Source: Dyella jiangningensis (GTDB lineage: Bacteria > Pseudomonadota > Gammaproteobacteria > Xanthomonadales > Rhodanobacteraceae). From it: DNA of 64,000 nucleotides. Below the pieces are notes generated by a model that was not told the origin of the DNA, searched no databases, and worked only from the letters and a program-made list of their open reading frames with translations. The position numbers and the translations under genes were made by a program. The stretch lies in assembly GCA_000632805.1 (NCBI GenBank), contig CP007444.1, forward strand, positions 868,001-932,000, written 5' to 3'. The stretch's first letter is position 1, and each line of letters begins with the position of its first letter. Positions 1-8,671 of the stretch are shown here, in pieces.

Positions 1-933
1 AGCCGCGCCGTAGGCGGGGCCGGTGCGGTGATCGTGGAAGCGACCGCGGTCTCCGCAGAGGGTCGCATTTCGGCGGGCGACGTCGGCCTGTGGAACGATG
101 CGCAGCTGGCCGCCTGGCAGCCGATCACGCGCTTCATCACGGCGCAGGGCGCCGTCGCCGGCGTGCAGCTCGCCCATGCGGGACGCAAGGCCAGTGTGTT
201 ACCGCCATGGCAGGGCGGCCACCCGCTCGCCGCAGACGCCGGCGCCTGGCAGACCGTGGCGCCCTCGGCGATACCGTTCGATGCGCACTGGCACGTACCG
301 CAAGCGCTCGACGCCGCGGGCATCGCGAAGGTGATCGCAGACTTCCGCGTGGCCGCGGTGCGAGCACTCGACGCCGGTTTCCAGCTCATCGAGCTGCATG
401 CGGCCCACGGCTATCTGCTGCACCAGTTCATCTCGCCGCTGAGCAACCATCGCGCCGACGAATACGGTGGCAGTTTCGAGAACCGCACGCGCCTCGTGCG
501 CGACGTGATCGGCGCCGTACGTGAGGTGTGGCCCGAGCATCTCCCGTTGTGGCTGCGCATTTCCGCGACCGACTGGACCGAGGGTGGCTGGGATGTCGAA
601 CAGAGCGTGCAGCTCGCGCGGGACATCAAGCCGCTCGGCGTCGATCTCATCGATACCTCCAGCGGCGGCCTGATTCCGCACGCGAAGATTCCCGTGTCGC
701 CCGGCTACCAGGTGCCATTCGCCTCGCGCATCCGCCATGATGCGGGCATCGCGACGGGCGCCGTGGGCCTCATCACCGAATCCACACATGCCGCGCGCAT
801 CATCGACGAAGGCGCGGCCGACGTGGTGCTGATCGCGCGCGAAAGCCTTCGCGACCCTTATTTCCCGCGTCGCGCGGCGCAGGAGCTGGGCGTGCCGGTC
901 ACGGCACCGGTGCAATATCAGCGGGCGTGGTAA
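1..933 (+). CDS. NADH:flavin oxidoreductase of the Old Yellow Enzyme (YqjM/NamA-like) family, 5'-truncated
   Basis: FMN-dependent ene-reductase that reduces activated C=C bonds with NAD(P)H in the cytoplasm. The frame is open from the first base of the window, so the N-terminus lies outside and 310 residues are visible; I estimate 40-60 are missing against the usual 340-370. The visible part starts with the family's VIVEATAVSAEGRIS strand, continues with the substrate-site segment HAAHGYLLHQF and the SPLSNHRADEYGG block typical of YqjM-type members, and ends with the FMN-phosphate region GLIT plus ADVVLIARESLRDP. The stop lies 14 bases before the pirin start, so the two are probably co-transcribed. 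The family is clear; the natural substrate cannot be told. Confidence 0.9.
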   Translation, partial: SRAVGGAGAVIVEATAVSAEGRISAGDVGLWNDAQLAAWQPITRFITAQGAVAGVQLAHAGRKASVLPPWQGGHPLAADAGAWQTVAPSAIPFDAHWHVPQALDAAGIAKVIADFRVAAVRALDAGFQLIELHAAHGYLLHQFISPLSNHRADEYGGSFENRTRLVRDVIGAVREVWPEHLPLWLRISATDWTEGGWDVEQSVQLARDIKPLGVDLIDTSSGGLIPHAKIPVSPGYQVPFASRIRHDAGIATGAVGLITESTHAARIIDEGAADVVLIARESLRDPYFPRRAAQELGVPVTAPVQYQRAW

Positions 934-947
934 CCAAAGGAAACGAC

Positions 948-1820
948 ATGGAACAGCAGCCGATCTTGATCGAGGGTCGCGTACACGACCTGGGCGATGG
1001 CTTCAACGTGCGACGGCTGCTGCCGGTGCTGCAGGCGCGGCACGTGGGGCCCTTCGTCTTTTTCGATTACATGGGGCCGGTGACCTTCCTCGAGGACAAG
1101 GGCATGGACGTGCGCCCGCATCCGCACATCGGGCTCGCCACGGTCACGTGGCTGTTCGAAGGCGTGATCCGTCATCGCGACAGTCTTGGCAGCATCGCCG
1201 ATATCCGCCCGGGCGAAGTGAACTGGATGACGGCCGGTCGCGGCATCGTTCACTCCGAGCGCACGCCGCCCGAGGCGCGAGGTGGCGGCCAGCGCGCGCA
1301 TGGCATCCAGGTGTGGGTGGCGTTGCCCGAGAAGGACGCCGAAGTCGACCCTGAGTTTCATCATCACGGCGCCGACGAACTGCCGCGTATCGAACTACCC
1401 GGAGCGAAACTGGTATTGATCGCCGGCACGGGCTATGGACAAGCCTCGCCGGTGAAAGTGTTTGCGCCGATGTTCTTCATCGAAGCAACGCTGGAGGCGG
1501 GCGCCCAATTACCATGGCCGGAGGACCACATAGAGCGTGGCGTCTGCGTGGTCGATGGCGAAGTGGAGTGGGACGGCGTGACGGTGCCCCCGATGCAAGC
1601 CGCTGTGCAGACCGGCCCTGATTCCCCACCGCTGCGTGCGCGCACGGCCAGTCGGATCATGCTGTTCGGCGGCGCGCCGCTGGATGGCGAGCGCCACTTG
1701 TGGTGGAACTTCGTTGCCAGCAGTCGCGAGCGCATCGAACAGGCCAAGGCCGACTGGGCCGCGCAGCGCATGGGCACGGTGGTCGGCGACGACGCGGAAT
1801 ACATACCGCTGCCGGCGTGA
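948..1820 (+). CDS. Pirin family protein (bicupin, possible quercetin dioxygenase)
   Basis: Bicupin of 290 residues. The metal-site residues of pirins are visible: H58 and H60 in RPHPHIGLATVTW, then H102 and E104 in GRGIVHSER. Bacterial pirins either modulate metabolic enzymes or act as quercetin 2,3-dioxygenases, and the sequence does not separate these roles. The ATG at 948 is chosen over an in-frame GTG at 927 because AAAGGA precedes it at good spacing and the GTG lies inside the end of the upstream reductase gene. It follows the oxidoreductase by 14 bases, so the pair is likely an operon. Confidence 0.9.
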   Translation: MEQQPILIEGRVHDLGDGFNVRRLLPVLQARHVGPFVFFDYMGPVTFLEDKGMDVRPHPHIGLATVTWLFEGVIRHRDSLGSIADIRPGEVNWMTAGRGIVHSERTPPEARGGGQRAHGIQVWVALPEKDAEVDPEFHHHGADELPRIELPGAKLVLIAGTGYGQASPVKVFAPMFFIEATLEAGAQLPWPEDHIERGVCVVDGEVEWDGVTVPPMQAAVQTGPDSPPLRARTASRIMLFGGAPLDGERHLWWNFVASSRERIEQAKADWAAQRMGTVVGDDAEYIPLPA

Positions 1821-1889
1821 TGCTGCGCAAGCGCATGCATCGCCAGACGGGCCGGATTAGGCTGTTGCCATCACGCCAGGGGTGACTGC

Positions 1890-2192
1890 ATGTCCGGTTA
1901 TGCCAGCTTCCGCGAGTTCTATCCGTTCTATCTGAACGAGCACAGCGATCGTCAATGTCGCCGTATGCATTTCATCGGCAGCACGCTGGTGCTGGCGGTG
2001 GTCGTGACGGCAGTCGTGACGGCCAATGCGTGGTGGCTGCTGGCGGCGCCGGTGGTGGGCTATGGCTTCGCCTGGATCGGGCATTACGTGTTCGAGAAGA
2101 ATCGGCCCGCCACCTTCACCCATCCGCTTTACAGCCTGATGGGTGATTGGGTGATGTACTGGGAGATTTTGCAGGGGAAGATCAAGCTCTGA
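1890..2192 (+). CDS. DUF962 / Mpo1-like membrane protein
   Basis: Protein of 100 residues with two adjacent hydrophobic segments (about 30-65). It has the hallmark motifs of the family: a YLNEHSDRQCRRMHFIG block near residue 15 and GHYVFEKNRPATFTHPLYS near residue 65. The yeast relative Mpo1 is an Fe(II)-dependent dioxygenase acting on 2-hydroxy fatty acids, and its histidines correspond to the conserved His here. Whether the bacterial protein does the same is inference. Start ATG 1890 is preceded by CAGGGG. It stands 70 bases after the pirin gene. Confidence 0.8.
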   Translation: MSGYASFREFYPFYLNEHSDRQCRRMHFIGSTLVLAVVVTAVVTANAWWLLAAPVVGYGFAWIGHYVFEKNRPATFTHPLYSLMGDWVMYWEILQGKIKL

Positions 2193-2212
2193 GGTCGGGT
2201 CTGCATTCGCAT

Positions 2213-2293
2213 GTGGAAGTGCACCTTGTGCGCGACGAGCCTACGGAGCGGTAACGACGAGCCCTGCGGTCGCGCACAGGGTGCGCTCCCCCA
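2213..2293 (+). repeat. REP pair (BIME), isolated copy
   Basis: An 81-bp element of two inward-facing REP palindromes. The left arm is GTGGAAGTGCACCTTGTGCG and the right arm is GCGCACAGGGTGCGCTCC, around a GC-rich centre. It has the same length and layout as the copies at 5512-5592 and 9993-10412 but is the most diverged, having lost the GTAGGAGC core at its left end. It lies between the DUF962 gene and the convergent cytochrome gene. Confidence 0.75.
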
Positions 2294-2305
2294 AAGAAAC
2301 TCAAG

Positions 2306-2695
2306 TCAGCGGTATTGCTGATGGCAGGACTGGCAGGTCTCCGCGATCGGCTTGAGCACCGCGGCCAACGCCTTGCAGTCGGCGGGCGAGGCATCCAGGG
2401 CGGCCTGGGTCTTTTCGTGCAGCTTGGCGGCCTCATCCAGGAAGGGCTGGTCGACGCCGGGAAAGGCCTCGCCGATATCGGCCTGGGTCTGCAGCAGCCG
2501 CGTCAGGTGCTGGCGCATCGGGGCCGCTTCGCAGTGCTGGGTCTTGAGCGCCGCGCGCAACTCGCCGGCGTGGTGATCCATCAGCGACATCACCGAATGG
2601 GACAGCGGCTGGTGCTGGCGCAGTGCATTCAGGGCGAACACGGTGCCGATGATGCCGATGAACAGGCCAAGCACGATCAGGAGGGCGGCACGCAT
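2306..2695 (-). CDS. Cytochrome c'-like membrane-anchored protein
   Basis: Protein of 129 residues with one N-terminal hydrophobic segment (about 4-24, uncleaved anchor or signal) and an all-helical remainder. It ends in CQSCHQQYR: C121, C124 and H125 form a single C-terminal CxxCH haem site, the placement seen in cytochrome c' four-helix proteins. It should be periplasmic. Family members bind NO or carry electrons, but no partner is next to it. The start is uncertain: ATG 2695 begins directly before the hydrophobic stretch, and an in-frame ATG at 2734 would add 13 residues. Neither has a strong ribosome-binding site. Confidence 0.65.
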   Translation of the reverse strand: MRAALLIVLGLFIGIIGTVFALNALRQHQPLSHSVMSLMDHHAGELRAALKTQHCEAAPMRQHLTRLLQTQADIGEAFPGVDQPFLDEAAKLHEKTQAALDASPADCKALAAVLKPIAETCQSCHQQYR

Positions 2696-2803
2696 GCGTT
2701 GGGATTCCGTGGAAGGCGCAAAGAACGCAAGCATAGCCGGCCGCCTGCACGGTGGCTCGCCTCCCGCTAAAATGTACTGTCTTCAAGAGGTTGGTAGGCT
2801 CCA

Positions 2804-3667
2804 GTGAAACATCCAGATGGCGCGGCCGGCGTTGCCGCCGTGCGACATATCCCTGACGCTGCACCCGCGGCCGAGGTGCCGTTTCCGCGTGAGCGTTTCG
2901 CCGGCGTGGAGCGCCTGTACGGCACCGGCAGCATCGACACGCTGGCCCAGGCGCATGTGTGCGTGATCGGTATCGGCGGCGTGGGTTCGTGGGCGGCCGA
3001 GGCCCTGGCACGCAGCGGCGTGGGACATCTCACCCTCATCGACGCCGACGAAATCTGCGTGTCCAACACCAACCGGCAGCTGCATGCGCTGGATGGCGAG
3101 TACGGCAAGTCCAAGGTCGGCGTGATCGAAAAGCGTCTGCGCGCGATCAATCCAGCGATCAAGATCGACGCGATCGAACGTTTCCTCACCACCTCTACGC
3201 TCGATGAACTGCTCGACCGCGGCTACGACGTGGTCCTCGACGCGTGCGATGCGTTCCGCGTGAAGCTGGAGGCCATCGCCTGGTGTCGCCGGCGCAAGCT
3301 GCCAATGGTGACGGTGGGCTCGGCTGGCGGTCGCACCGATCCCACGCAGATCCGCGTGCGTGACCTGTCGCGTACCGAGCACGACGCGATGTTCAGCCTG
3401 ATCCGCAAGAAGCTCCGACAGGATTTCAACTTTCCGAAGAATCCCGACCGCTACTTTGGCGTATCAGCCGTGTACTCGTTGCAGAACGTGCAGTACCCGC
3501 AGCCGGACGGCACGGTATGCGGAACGCGGCCGCCGGTGGCCAATGGCACCGAGGCGCTGAATCTCGCCTGCGGCGGTGGCCTGGGCGCCGCCACGCACGT
3601 CACCGGTGCGTTCGCGTTCGCGGCGGTGGGGAAGGTGATGGAGCGACTGCTTCAGGGCGACAAATAG
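2804..3667 (+). CDS. tcdA: tRNA threonylcarbamoyladenosine dehydratase TcdA (CsdL)
   Basis: E1-like (ThiF/MoeB fold) enzyme that uses ATP to cyclise t6A37 of tRNAs to ct6A. Its 287 residues contain the Rossmann nucleotide motif VIGIGGVGSWAAEALARSG (about 48-66), the SNTNRQLHAL block and DVVLDACDAFRVK of the adenylation domain. The C-terminal motif region GTRPPVANGTEALNLACGG is also typical. The start is GTG 2804 with AGGTTGGTAGG upstream; a later start is possible because the first 35 residues are not conserved in the family. Monocistronic, ending at a strong terminator. Confidence 0.9.
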   Translation: MKHPDGAAGVAAVRHIPDAAPAAEVPFPRERFAGVERLYGTGSIDTLAQAHVCVIGIGGVGSWAAEALARSGVGHLTLIDADEICVSNTNRQLHALDGEYGKSKVGVIEKRLRAINPAIKIDAIERFLTTSTLDELLDRGYDVVLDACDAFRVKLEAIAWCRRRKLPMVTVGSAGGRTDPTQIRVRDLSRTEHDAMFSLIRKKLRQDFNFPKNPDRYFGVSAVYSLQNVQYPQPDGTVCGTRPPVANGTEALNLACGGGLGAATHVTGAFAFAAVGKVMERLLQGDK

Positions 3668-3673
3668 GCATGA

Positions 3674-3702
3674 AAAAAGCGCCGGACATGCCGGCGCTTT
3701 TT
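3674..3702. terminator. Bidirectional rho-independent terminator between tcdA and phaB
   Basis: Perfect 12-bp stem AAAAAGCGCCGG / CCGGCGCTTTTT with a 5-base loop and T-runs in both directions. It serves the two convergent genes. Confidence 0.9.
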
Positions 3703-3727
3703 CTTTGAGCCTCAGGACGACCGCAAC

Positions 3728-4468
3728 TTACCAACCCATGTAGTGGCCGCCGTTGATCGAGAGGTTCGCGCCCGTGATCCACGCAGCTTCCTCGCCGGTG
3801 AGGAAGGCCACGGCATGGGCGATTTCCTCAGGCTTGCCGAGGCGACCCACCGGGATCTGCGCAATGATCTTCTCGCGCACGTCCTCCGGCACGGCCATCA
3901 CCATGTCGGTGCCCACGTAACCGGGCGACACCGTGTTCACGGTGATGCCGAACTTGGCGTTTTCCTGCGCCAGCGAAATGGTGAAGCCGTGCATGCCGGC
4001 CTTCGCCGCGGCGTAGTTGGCCTGGCCGTACTGGCCCTTCTGGCCGTTGATCGAGCTGATCTGCACGATGCGGCCCCACTTGCGCGCGCGCATGTTCTCG
4101 ATCACCGGTCGCGTCACGTTGAAGCAGGCGTTGAGGTTGGTGTTCACCACTTCCATCCACTGCGGATAGGTCATCTTGTGGAAGGTGGTGTCGCGCGTGA
4201 TGCCGGCGTTGTTGACCAGGATTTCCACCGGGCCCATGGCGCCTTCGATGATGCGAACCATGGCCTCGCAGGAATCGGGATCCTTCACGTCGCCGGGCAC
4301 CAGCATCACCTCGATGCTTTCCTTCGCCATCAGTTCCTTCATCGCTTCCGCCTTGGCCTGGTCGCGATAGTTGGTGGCGACCCGATGTCCCTGGCGAGCG
4401 AGATACCGAATGATCGCCGTGCCGATTCCGCCCGTGCCGCCTGTGACCAATGCCGTGCGCTGCGTCAT
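3728..4468 (-). CDS. phaB: Acetoacetyl-CoA reductase PhaB (PhbB), SDR family
   Basis: NADPH-dependent reduction of acetoacetyl-CoA to (R)-3-hydroxybutyryl-CoA, the monomer step of polyhydroxybutyrate synthesis. It has 246 residues, the usual size. The SDR cofactor motif GGTGGIGTA is at residues 10-18, and NNAGITRD follows. The catalytic Ser is in QISSINGQKGQYGQ and the YxxxK pair in NYAAAKAG; this stretch and the ending SINGGHYMGW are PhaB hallmarks that separate it from FabG. No phaC, phaA or phaR is next to it, so it is an orphan gene here. An inverted repeat lies 54-78 bases upstream. Confidence 0.88.
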   Translation of the reverse strand: MTQRTALVTGGTGGIGTAIIRYLARQGHRVATNYRDQAKAEAMKELMAKESIEVMLVPGDVKDPDSCEAMVRIIEGAMGPVEILVNNAGITRDTTFHKMTYPQWMEVVNTNLNACFNVTRPVIENMRARKWGRIVQISSINGQKGQYGQANYAAAKAGMHGFTISLAQENAKFGITVNTVSPGYVGTDMVMAVPEDVREKIIAQIPVGRLGKPEEIAHAVAFLTGEEAAWITGANLSINGGHYMGW

Positions 4469-4521
4469 GCCTGTTCTCCAAAGTGACCGAATGCCCGTTC
4501 GCCCATGCGTCGCGGGGCGTA

Positions 4522-4546
4522 GCCATGTGTAACCGCACTACATGGC
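4522..4546. promoter_or_regulatory. Inverted repeat upstream of phaB, candidate operator
   Basis: GCCATGT and ACATGGC form a perfect 7-bp inverted repeat separated by 11 bases, centred about 66 bases upstream of the phaB start. Arms separated by about two helical turns fit a dimeric repressor. I do not recognise the motif. Confidence 0.35.
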
Positions 4547-4618
4547 AAAACGTCTACGGAGCATACGCAAATTCCACGGCAACGTGAGGTGAGTTCGGTA
4601 ACGGAAGGCGGTTGCCGT

Positions 4619-5479
4619 TTAGGCGGCCATCCGTTCGCTGCAGTGCGGCAAGCGTGCAGGGTCGAATTGTTCGAGCGCCTGCCCAAGCAGATCGGCCGGG
4701 CAGCGGGCCGCGGCGAAGACGGGCAGTTCGAGAAAAGCCAGCGCCCGCCGCAGCGCCGGCATCGGGTCGGTCGGGTCCACCGGATGCGCCTGTTCGGACT
4801 TGGACAGCTTGCGGCCGCTGCCGTCCAGCGCCAGCGGAAGATGAAGGTAGCGGGGTGTCGGAAGGCCCAGGCAGCGCTGCAGGAAGATCTGGCGCGGCGT
4901 GGAGTCGAGCAGGTCGTTGCCGCGCACCACTTCGGTGATGCCCTGGAAGGCGTCATCCACCACGCAGGCGAGCTGATAGGCGTAATACCCCTCCACGCGG
5001 CGGATCACGAAGTCGCCTGCCGTCTGCCGCACGTTCTGGGCCTGCGGGCCCTGCAAGGCGTCGTCGAAACGTATCTCGACGTCCGGAACGCGCAGGCGCC
5101 AGGCCGGCTCACGCCCCGGGGTCGGGCCAGCCAGGCAATGTCCATCCAGATGGAGACCACCCGCGAGATCGTTCCGGCTGCACCAGCAGGGAAACACCAG
5201 GTCCGCCGCCTTGAGCTGCTCGAACGCATCGTCGTAGGCCGCCCGGCGGTGGGACTGAAACAGGACCACGCCATCCGCCACCAGCCCGAAGGCTGGCAGG
5301 GCGGCCAGGATGCTCTCGGCGGAGCCCGGCATCTCGCGCGGTGGATCGATGTCCTCTACCCGCACCAGCCATTCCCCGCCCCCGTGGCGTGCGCACAGCC
5401 AGCTGCCCACTGCGGCGACGAGTGAACCGAAATGCAAATGGCCGGTCGGAGAAGGAGCGAAACGTCCGCGATAGGTCAT
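4619..5479 (-). CDS. gluQ: Glutamyl-Q tRNA(Asp) synthetase
   Basis: Class I synthetase paralogue lacking the anticodon-binding domain. It charges queuosine-34 of tRNA(Asp) with glutamate. It has 286 residues, against about 300 in E. coli. The HIGH-type motif is GHLHFG (13-18) and the KMSKS-type motif is KLSKS in the second half. C98, C100 and C115 match the zinc-binding insertion (CWC and HLDGHC). Unlike in enterobacteria it is not next to dksA. The phaB gene follows on the same strand after 150 bases. Confidence 0.93.
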   Translation of the reverse strand: MTYRGRFAPSPTGHLHFGSLVAAVGSWLCARHGGGEWLVRVEDIDPPREMPGSAESILAALPAFGLVADGVVLFQSHRRAAYDDAFEQLKAADLVFPCWCSRNDLAGGLHLDGHCLAGPTPGREPAWRLRVPDVEIRFDDALQGPQAQNVRQTAGDFVIRRVEGYYAYQLACVVDDAFQGITEVVRGNDLLDSTPRQIFLQRCLGLPTPRYLHLPLALDGSGRKLSKSEQAHPVDPTDPMPALRRALAFLELPVFAAARCPADLLGQALEQFDPARLPHCSERMAA

Positions 5480-5511
5480 TCTGTCATTGTACGGAGGAAG
5501 CTTTCCCCTCT

Positions 5512-5592
5512 GCAGGAGCGCACCCTGTGCGCGACCGCAGAGCTACGGCGTCCCCGTTCCGTAGGCTTTTCGCGCACCGGGTGCGCTCCTAC
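5512..5592 (+). repeat. REP pair (BIME), isolated copy
   Basis: An 81-bp element with left arm GCAGGAGCGCACCCTGTGCG and right arm CGCGCACCGGGTGCGCTCCT, inverted relative to each other. It has the same architecture as the four-unit array at 9993-10412 and lies between the divergent gluQ and htpX genes. Confidence 0.85.
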
Positions 5593-5605
5593 AGCAGAGG
5601 CAGGC

Positions 5606-5633
5606 CTTGAAACCGCAAGATTTCGCCACGATC
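5606..5633 (+). promoter_or_regulatory. Sigma-32-like promoter candidate for htpX
   Basis: CTTGAAA at 5606-5612 matches the heat-shock -35 consensus exactly. After 13 bases comes CCACGATC, a weak match to the -10 CCCCATNT. It lies about 55 bases before the htpX start, immediately after the REP element. Confidence 0.4.
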
Positions 5634-5688
5634 CTTGGGTGACGGCGAGAGCCGTCTGTGTTCCTTCATGACTGCCAAAGAGACAGCC

Positions 5689-6582
5689 ATGCGTCGCATC
5701 GCACTGTTCCTGCTTACCAATATCGCCGTCCTTTTCCTGCTGAGCATCGTCTGCCACCTGTTTGGCGTCGATCAGTGGGCCGCCGCCCGTGGTTACGGCG
5801 GCATGGGAGGCCTGCTCGTCTACGCCGCCGTGTTCGGCATGGGCGGCGCCTTCATTTCGCTGGCCATGTCCAAGTGGATGGCCAAGATGTCCACCGGCGC
5901 CCGTGTGATCGAGCAGCCGCAGAACGAGGCTGAGCGCTGGTTGCTGGACACCGTGCGTCGCCACGCGCAGAACGCCGGCATCGGCATGCCCGAAGTGGCG
6001 ATCTACGACGCGCCCGAAATGAACGCCTTCGCCACCGGCATGACCAAAAACAGCTCGCTGGTGGCGGTGAGCACGGGCCTGCTGCAGCAGATGGATCGCG
6101 AGCAGGTGTCGGCCGTACTGGGCCACGAGATCGGCCACGTCGCCAACGGCGACATGGTCACGCTGACGCTGATCCAGGGCGTGGTGAACACGCTGGTGAT
6201 CGTGGCGGCCCGCGTGGTCGGCCGGCTGGTCGACAGCTGGCTGTCGGGTGGCCGTGACCGCGATGGCGGCGGCATCGGCTACTTCATCTCGGTGATGGTG
6301 CTGCAGCTGGTGTTCGGCCTGTTCGCCTCGATGATCGTCATGGCCTTCTCGCGCTGGCGCGAGTTCCGCGCCGACGCCGCCGGTGCCAACCTGGCCGGTC
6401 GCGGCGCGATGATTTCGGCCCTGCAGCGTCTGCAGGTGCAGCACGGCGAAAGCACCTTGCCGCAGACCATTGCCGCGTTCGGCATCTCCGGCCATCTGGC
6501 CACGGGCTTCAAGCGCCTGTTCATGAGCCATCCGCCGCTGGAAGAACGCATCGCGGCACTGCAGAGCTCGGCCAACGCATGA
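5689..6582 (+). CDS. htpX: Membrane protease HtpX (M48)
   Basis: Zinc endopeptidase of the inner membrane that degrades damaged or misassembled membrane proteins. It has 297 residues. Two N-terminal membrane segments (about 4-24 and 38-60) are followed by HEIGH (H146, E147, H150), and two more hydrophobic segments lie near 158-178 and 192-220. The third zinc ligand is the Glu in WREFRADAAG. Start ATG 5689 is chosen because it begins the conserved MRRIALFLLTN sequence; an upstream in-frame start would add 18 unconserved residues. htpG lies downstream past a terminator. Confidence 0.95.
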   Translation: MRRIALFLLTNIAVLFLLSIVCHLFGVDQWAAARGYGGMGGLLVYAAVFGMGGAFISLAMSKWMAKMSTGARVIEQPQNEAERWLLDTVRRHAQNAGIGMPEVAIYDAPEMNAFATGMTKNSSLVAVSTGLLQQMDREQVSAVLGHEIGHVANGDMVTLTLIQGVVNTLVIVAARVVGRLVDSWLSGGRDRDGGGIGYFISVMVLQLVFGLFASMIVMAFSRWREFRADAAGANLAGRGAMISALQRLQVQHGESTLPQTIAAFGISGHLATGFKRLFMSHPPLEERIAALQSSANA

Positions 6583-6587
6583 TCTTC

Positions 6588-6612
6588 ACCCGCCTTCCCA
6601 GGGAAGGCGGGT
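6588..6612 (+). terminator. Terminator hairpin after htpX
   Basis: A 12-bp near-perfect inverted repeat, ACCCGCCTTCCC / GGGAAGGCGGGT, six bases after the htpX stop. There is no long T-run, so termination may be partial. Confidence 0.6.
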
Positions 6613-6614
6613 AG

Positions 6615-6643
6615 CTTGAGGGGCCGACTTGTCGGCCCCTTCG
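6615..6643 (+). promoter_or_regulatory. Sigma-32-like promoter candidate for htpG, overlapping a hairpin
   Basis: CTTGAGG at 6615-6621 (5 of 7 to CTTGAAA) and CCCCTTCG at 6636-6643 (against CCCCATNT) are 14 bases apart, within the heat-shock promoter range. The same bases form the hairpin GGGGCCGAC / GTCGGCCCC (6620-6639), so the site could also act as the second part of the htpX terminator. The htpG start is 49 bases downstream. Confidence 0.4.
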
Positions 6644-6691
6644 TTTGTGACCCCTGTCCTTTTTGACTGACTTTCGAACGAGCCTTTCCGT

Positions 6692-8563
6692 ATGACGAAC
6701 GCCACGCCCGAAACCCGCAAATTCGAAGCCGAAGTCGCCCAGGTACTGCACCTGGTCACGCACTCGTTGTATTCGCACAAGGAGATCTTCCTGCGCGAGC
6801 TCATCTCCAACGCCTCCGACGCCTGCGACAAGCTGCGTTTCGAATCGCTCGCCAACCCCGACCTGATGTCAGGCGATGGCGAGCTGCAGATCCAGGTCAG
6901 CTGGGACGCCGACGCCCGCACCGTGACCGTGCGCGACAACGGCATCGGCATGACGCGCGATGAAGTGGTGGCCAACATCGGCACCATCGCCAGCTCGGGT
7001 ACGCGCCGCTTCCTCGAAGCGATGAGCGCCGAGCAGAAGACCGACGCGCGACTGATCGGCCAGTTCGGCGTGGGCTTCTATTCTTCCTTTGTGGTGGCCG
7101 ACCGGGTCACCGTGCTGAGTCGTCGCGCCGATCAGCCGGCAGGCGAGGGCGTGAAGTGGGAGAGCGACGGCAAGGGCGAATACAGCCTGGCCCAGGTCGA
7201 TCTGCCCGAGCGCGGCACCGCGGTGATCCTGCATCTGAAGGCCGACGAGGATGAGTTCCTCAAGGGCTGGGAGCTGCGCTCGTTGATCCGCAAGTATTCC
7301 GATCATGTGGCCTTCCCGATCCGCATGCCGAAGGAGCAGGACGGCAAGCCGACCGACGAATGGGAAACCGTCAACGACGCGTCGGCCCTGTGGGCCAAGC
7401 CGCGCAACGAGATTTCCGACGAGGACTACCAGAGCTTCTACAAGTCGCTCGGCCACGACTTCAACGACGCGCTCGCGTGGACGCATAACCGCGTCGAAGG
7501 CAGCCAGAGCTTCACCACGCTGCTCTATCTCCCCGAGCAGCCGCCGTTCGACCTGATGATGGGCGGACGCGACGAGCGCAAGGGCCTCAAGCTCTACATC
7601 AAGCGCGTCTTCATCATGGACGCGGCGGAAGAGTTGCTGCCGAACTACCTGCGTTTCGTGCGCGGCGTGGTGGATGCGGACGACCTGCCGCTCAACGTGA
7701 GCCGCGAGATCCTGCAGCACAACCGCCAGCTGGAGCGCATCCGTGCGGCCTGCGTGAAGCGCGTGCTCGATCTCATCGAGAAGCTGGCGCGCGACGAACC
7801 GGAGAAGTTCGCCACGTTCTACAAGTCCTTCGGCAACACGCTGAAGGAAGGCATCGTGGAAGATGCCGGCAACCGCGAGCGCATCGCCAAGTTGCTGCGC
7901 TTCGCCTCGACCAAGGGCGATGGCGCCAGGCAGACGGTGTCGCTGGACGACTACATCGGCCGCATGGAAGTGGGCCAGGACACCATCTGGTACATCACCG
8001 CGGACAGCTACACCGCCGCCATGGGCAGTCCGCAGCTCGAAGCCTTCAAAGCCAAGGGCATCGAAGTGCTGCTGATGTTCGATCGCGTCGACGAATGGAT
8101 GCTGGGCAGCCTCAACGAATACGCCGGCAAGAAGCTGCGCAACGTCGCCAAGGGCGAGCTGCCTCTGGACGAAGCCGGCAAGAAGCAACAGGAAGAGGCC
8201 AGCAAGGCCGCCGAGCCATTGCTCAAGAAGCTCAAGGAATTGCTGGGTGACCGGGTAAACGAGGTGCGGGTATCCGCACGCCTCACCGATTCGCCGTCGT
8301 GCCTGGCACTGTCCGATTTTGAAATGGCGCCGCATCTTGCACGACTGCTGCGCGAGGCCGGCCACGAGATGCCCGAGAGCAAGCCGACGCTGGAGATCAA
8401 TCCGCAGCATCCACTCCTGAAGCGGGTAGAGGGCGAGAGCGATCCGGCCAAGGCGGCCGACCTCGCCAACCTGCTGCTCGACCAGGCGGAGATCGCCGCG
8501 GGCGCGCAGCTGCCGGATCCGGCGGCGTTCGTGCAGCGTTTGAATCGTCTGATCGTGGGGTAA
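6692..8563 (+). CDS. htpG: Molecular chaperone HtpG (Hsp90)
   Basis: Cytoplasmic ATP-dependent chaperone of 623 residues, the normal bacterial Hsp90 size. The N-terminal GHKL ATPase shows [27 protein letters not shown] and GQFGVGFYS. The middle domain carries the catalytic-loop Arg in [11 protein letters not shown], and the C-terminal dimerisation domain is complete. It follows htpX with its own heat-shock-like promoter and ends at a terminator at 8672. Confidence 0.97.
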   Translation: MTNATPETRKFEAEVAQVLHLVTHSLYSHKEIFLRELISNASDACDKLRFESLANPDLMSGDGELQIQVSWDADARTVTVRDNGIGMTRDEVVANIGTIASSGTRRFLEAMSAEQKTDARLIGQFGVGFYSSFVVADRVTVLSRRADQPAGEGVKWESDGKGEYSLAQVDLPERGTAVILHLKADEDEFLKGWELRSLIRKYSDHVAFPIRMPKEQDGKPTDEWETVNDASALWAKPRNEISDEDYQSFYKSLGHDFNDALAWTHNRVEGSQSFTTLLYLPEQPPFDLMMGGRDERKGLKLYIKRVFIMDAAEELLPNYLRFVRGVVDADDLPLNVSREILQHNRQLERIRAACVKRVLDLIEKLARDEPEKFATFYKSFGNTLKEGIVEDAGNRERIAKLLRFASTKGDGARQTVSLDDYIGRMEVGQDTIWYITADSYTAAMGSPQLEAFKAKGIEVLLMFDRVDEWMLGSLNEYAGKKLRNVAKGELPLDEAGKKQQEEASKAAEPLLKKLKELLGDRVNEVRVSARLTDSPSCLALSDFEMAPHLARLLREAGHEMPESKPTLEINPQHPLLKRVEGESDPAKAADLANLLLDQAEIAAGAQLPDPAAFVQRLNRLIVG

Positions 8564-8671
8564 CACGTAGCGGGCAACGGTTCACCGCGGTGAAGTCCAG
8601 TGTCCTTGCGCCTCGGCGCGGGGCACCGGACTATCCGATGTGGTTCCTGCTTCTGCAAAAGGCATCACGCC

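Noticed and set aside
6869..8566. 565-codon open frame antisense to htpG
   Set aside because: Wholly inside htpG on the other strand with no family features.
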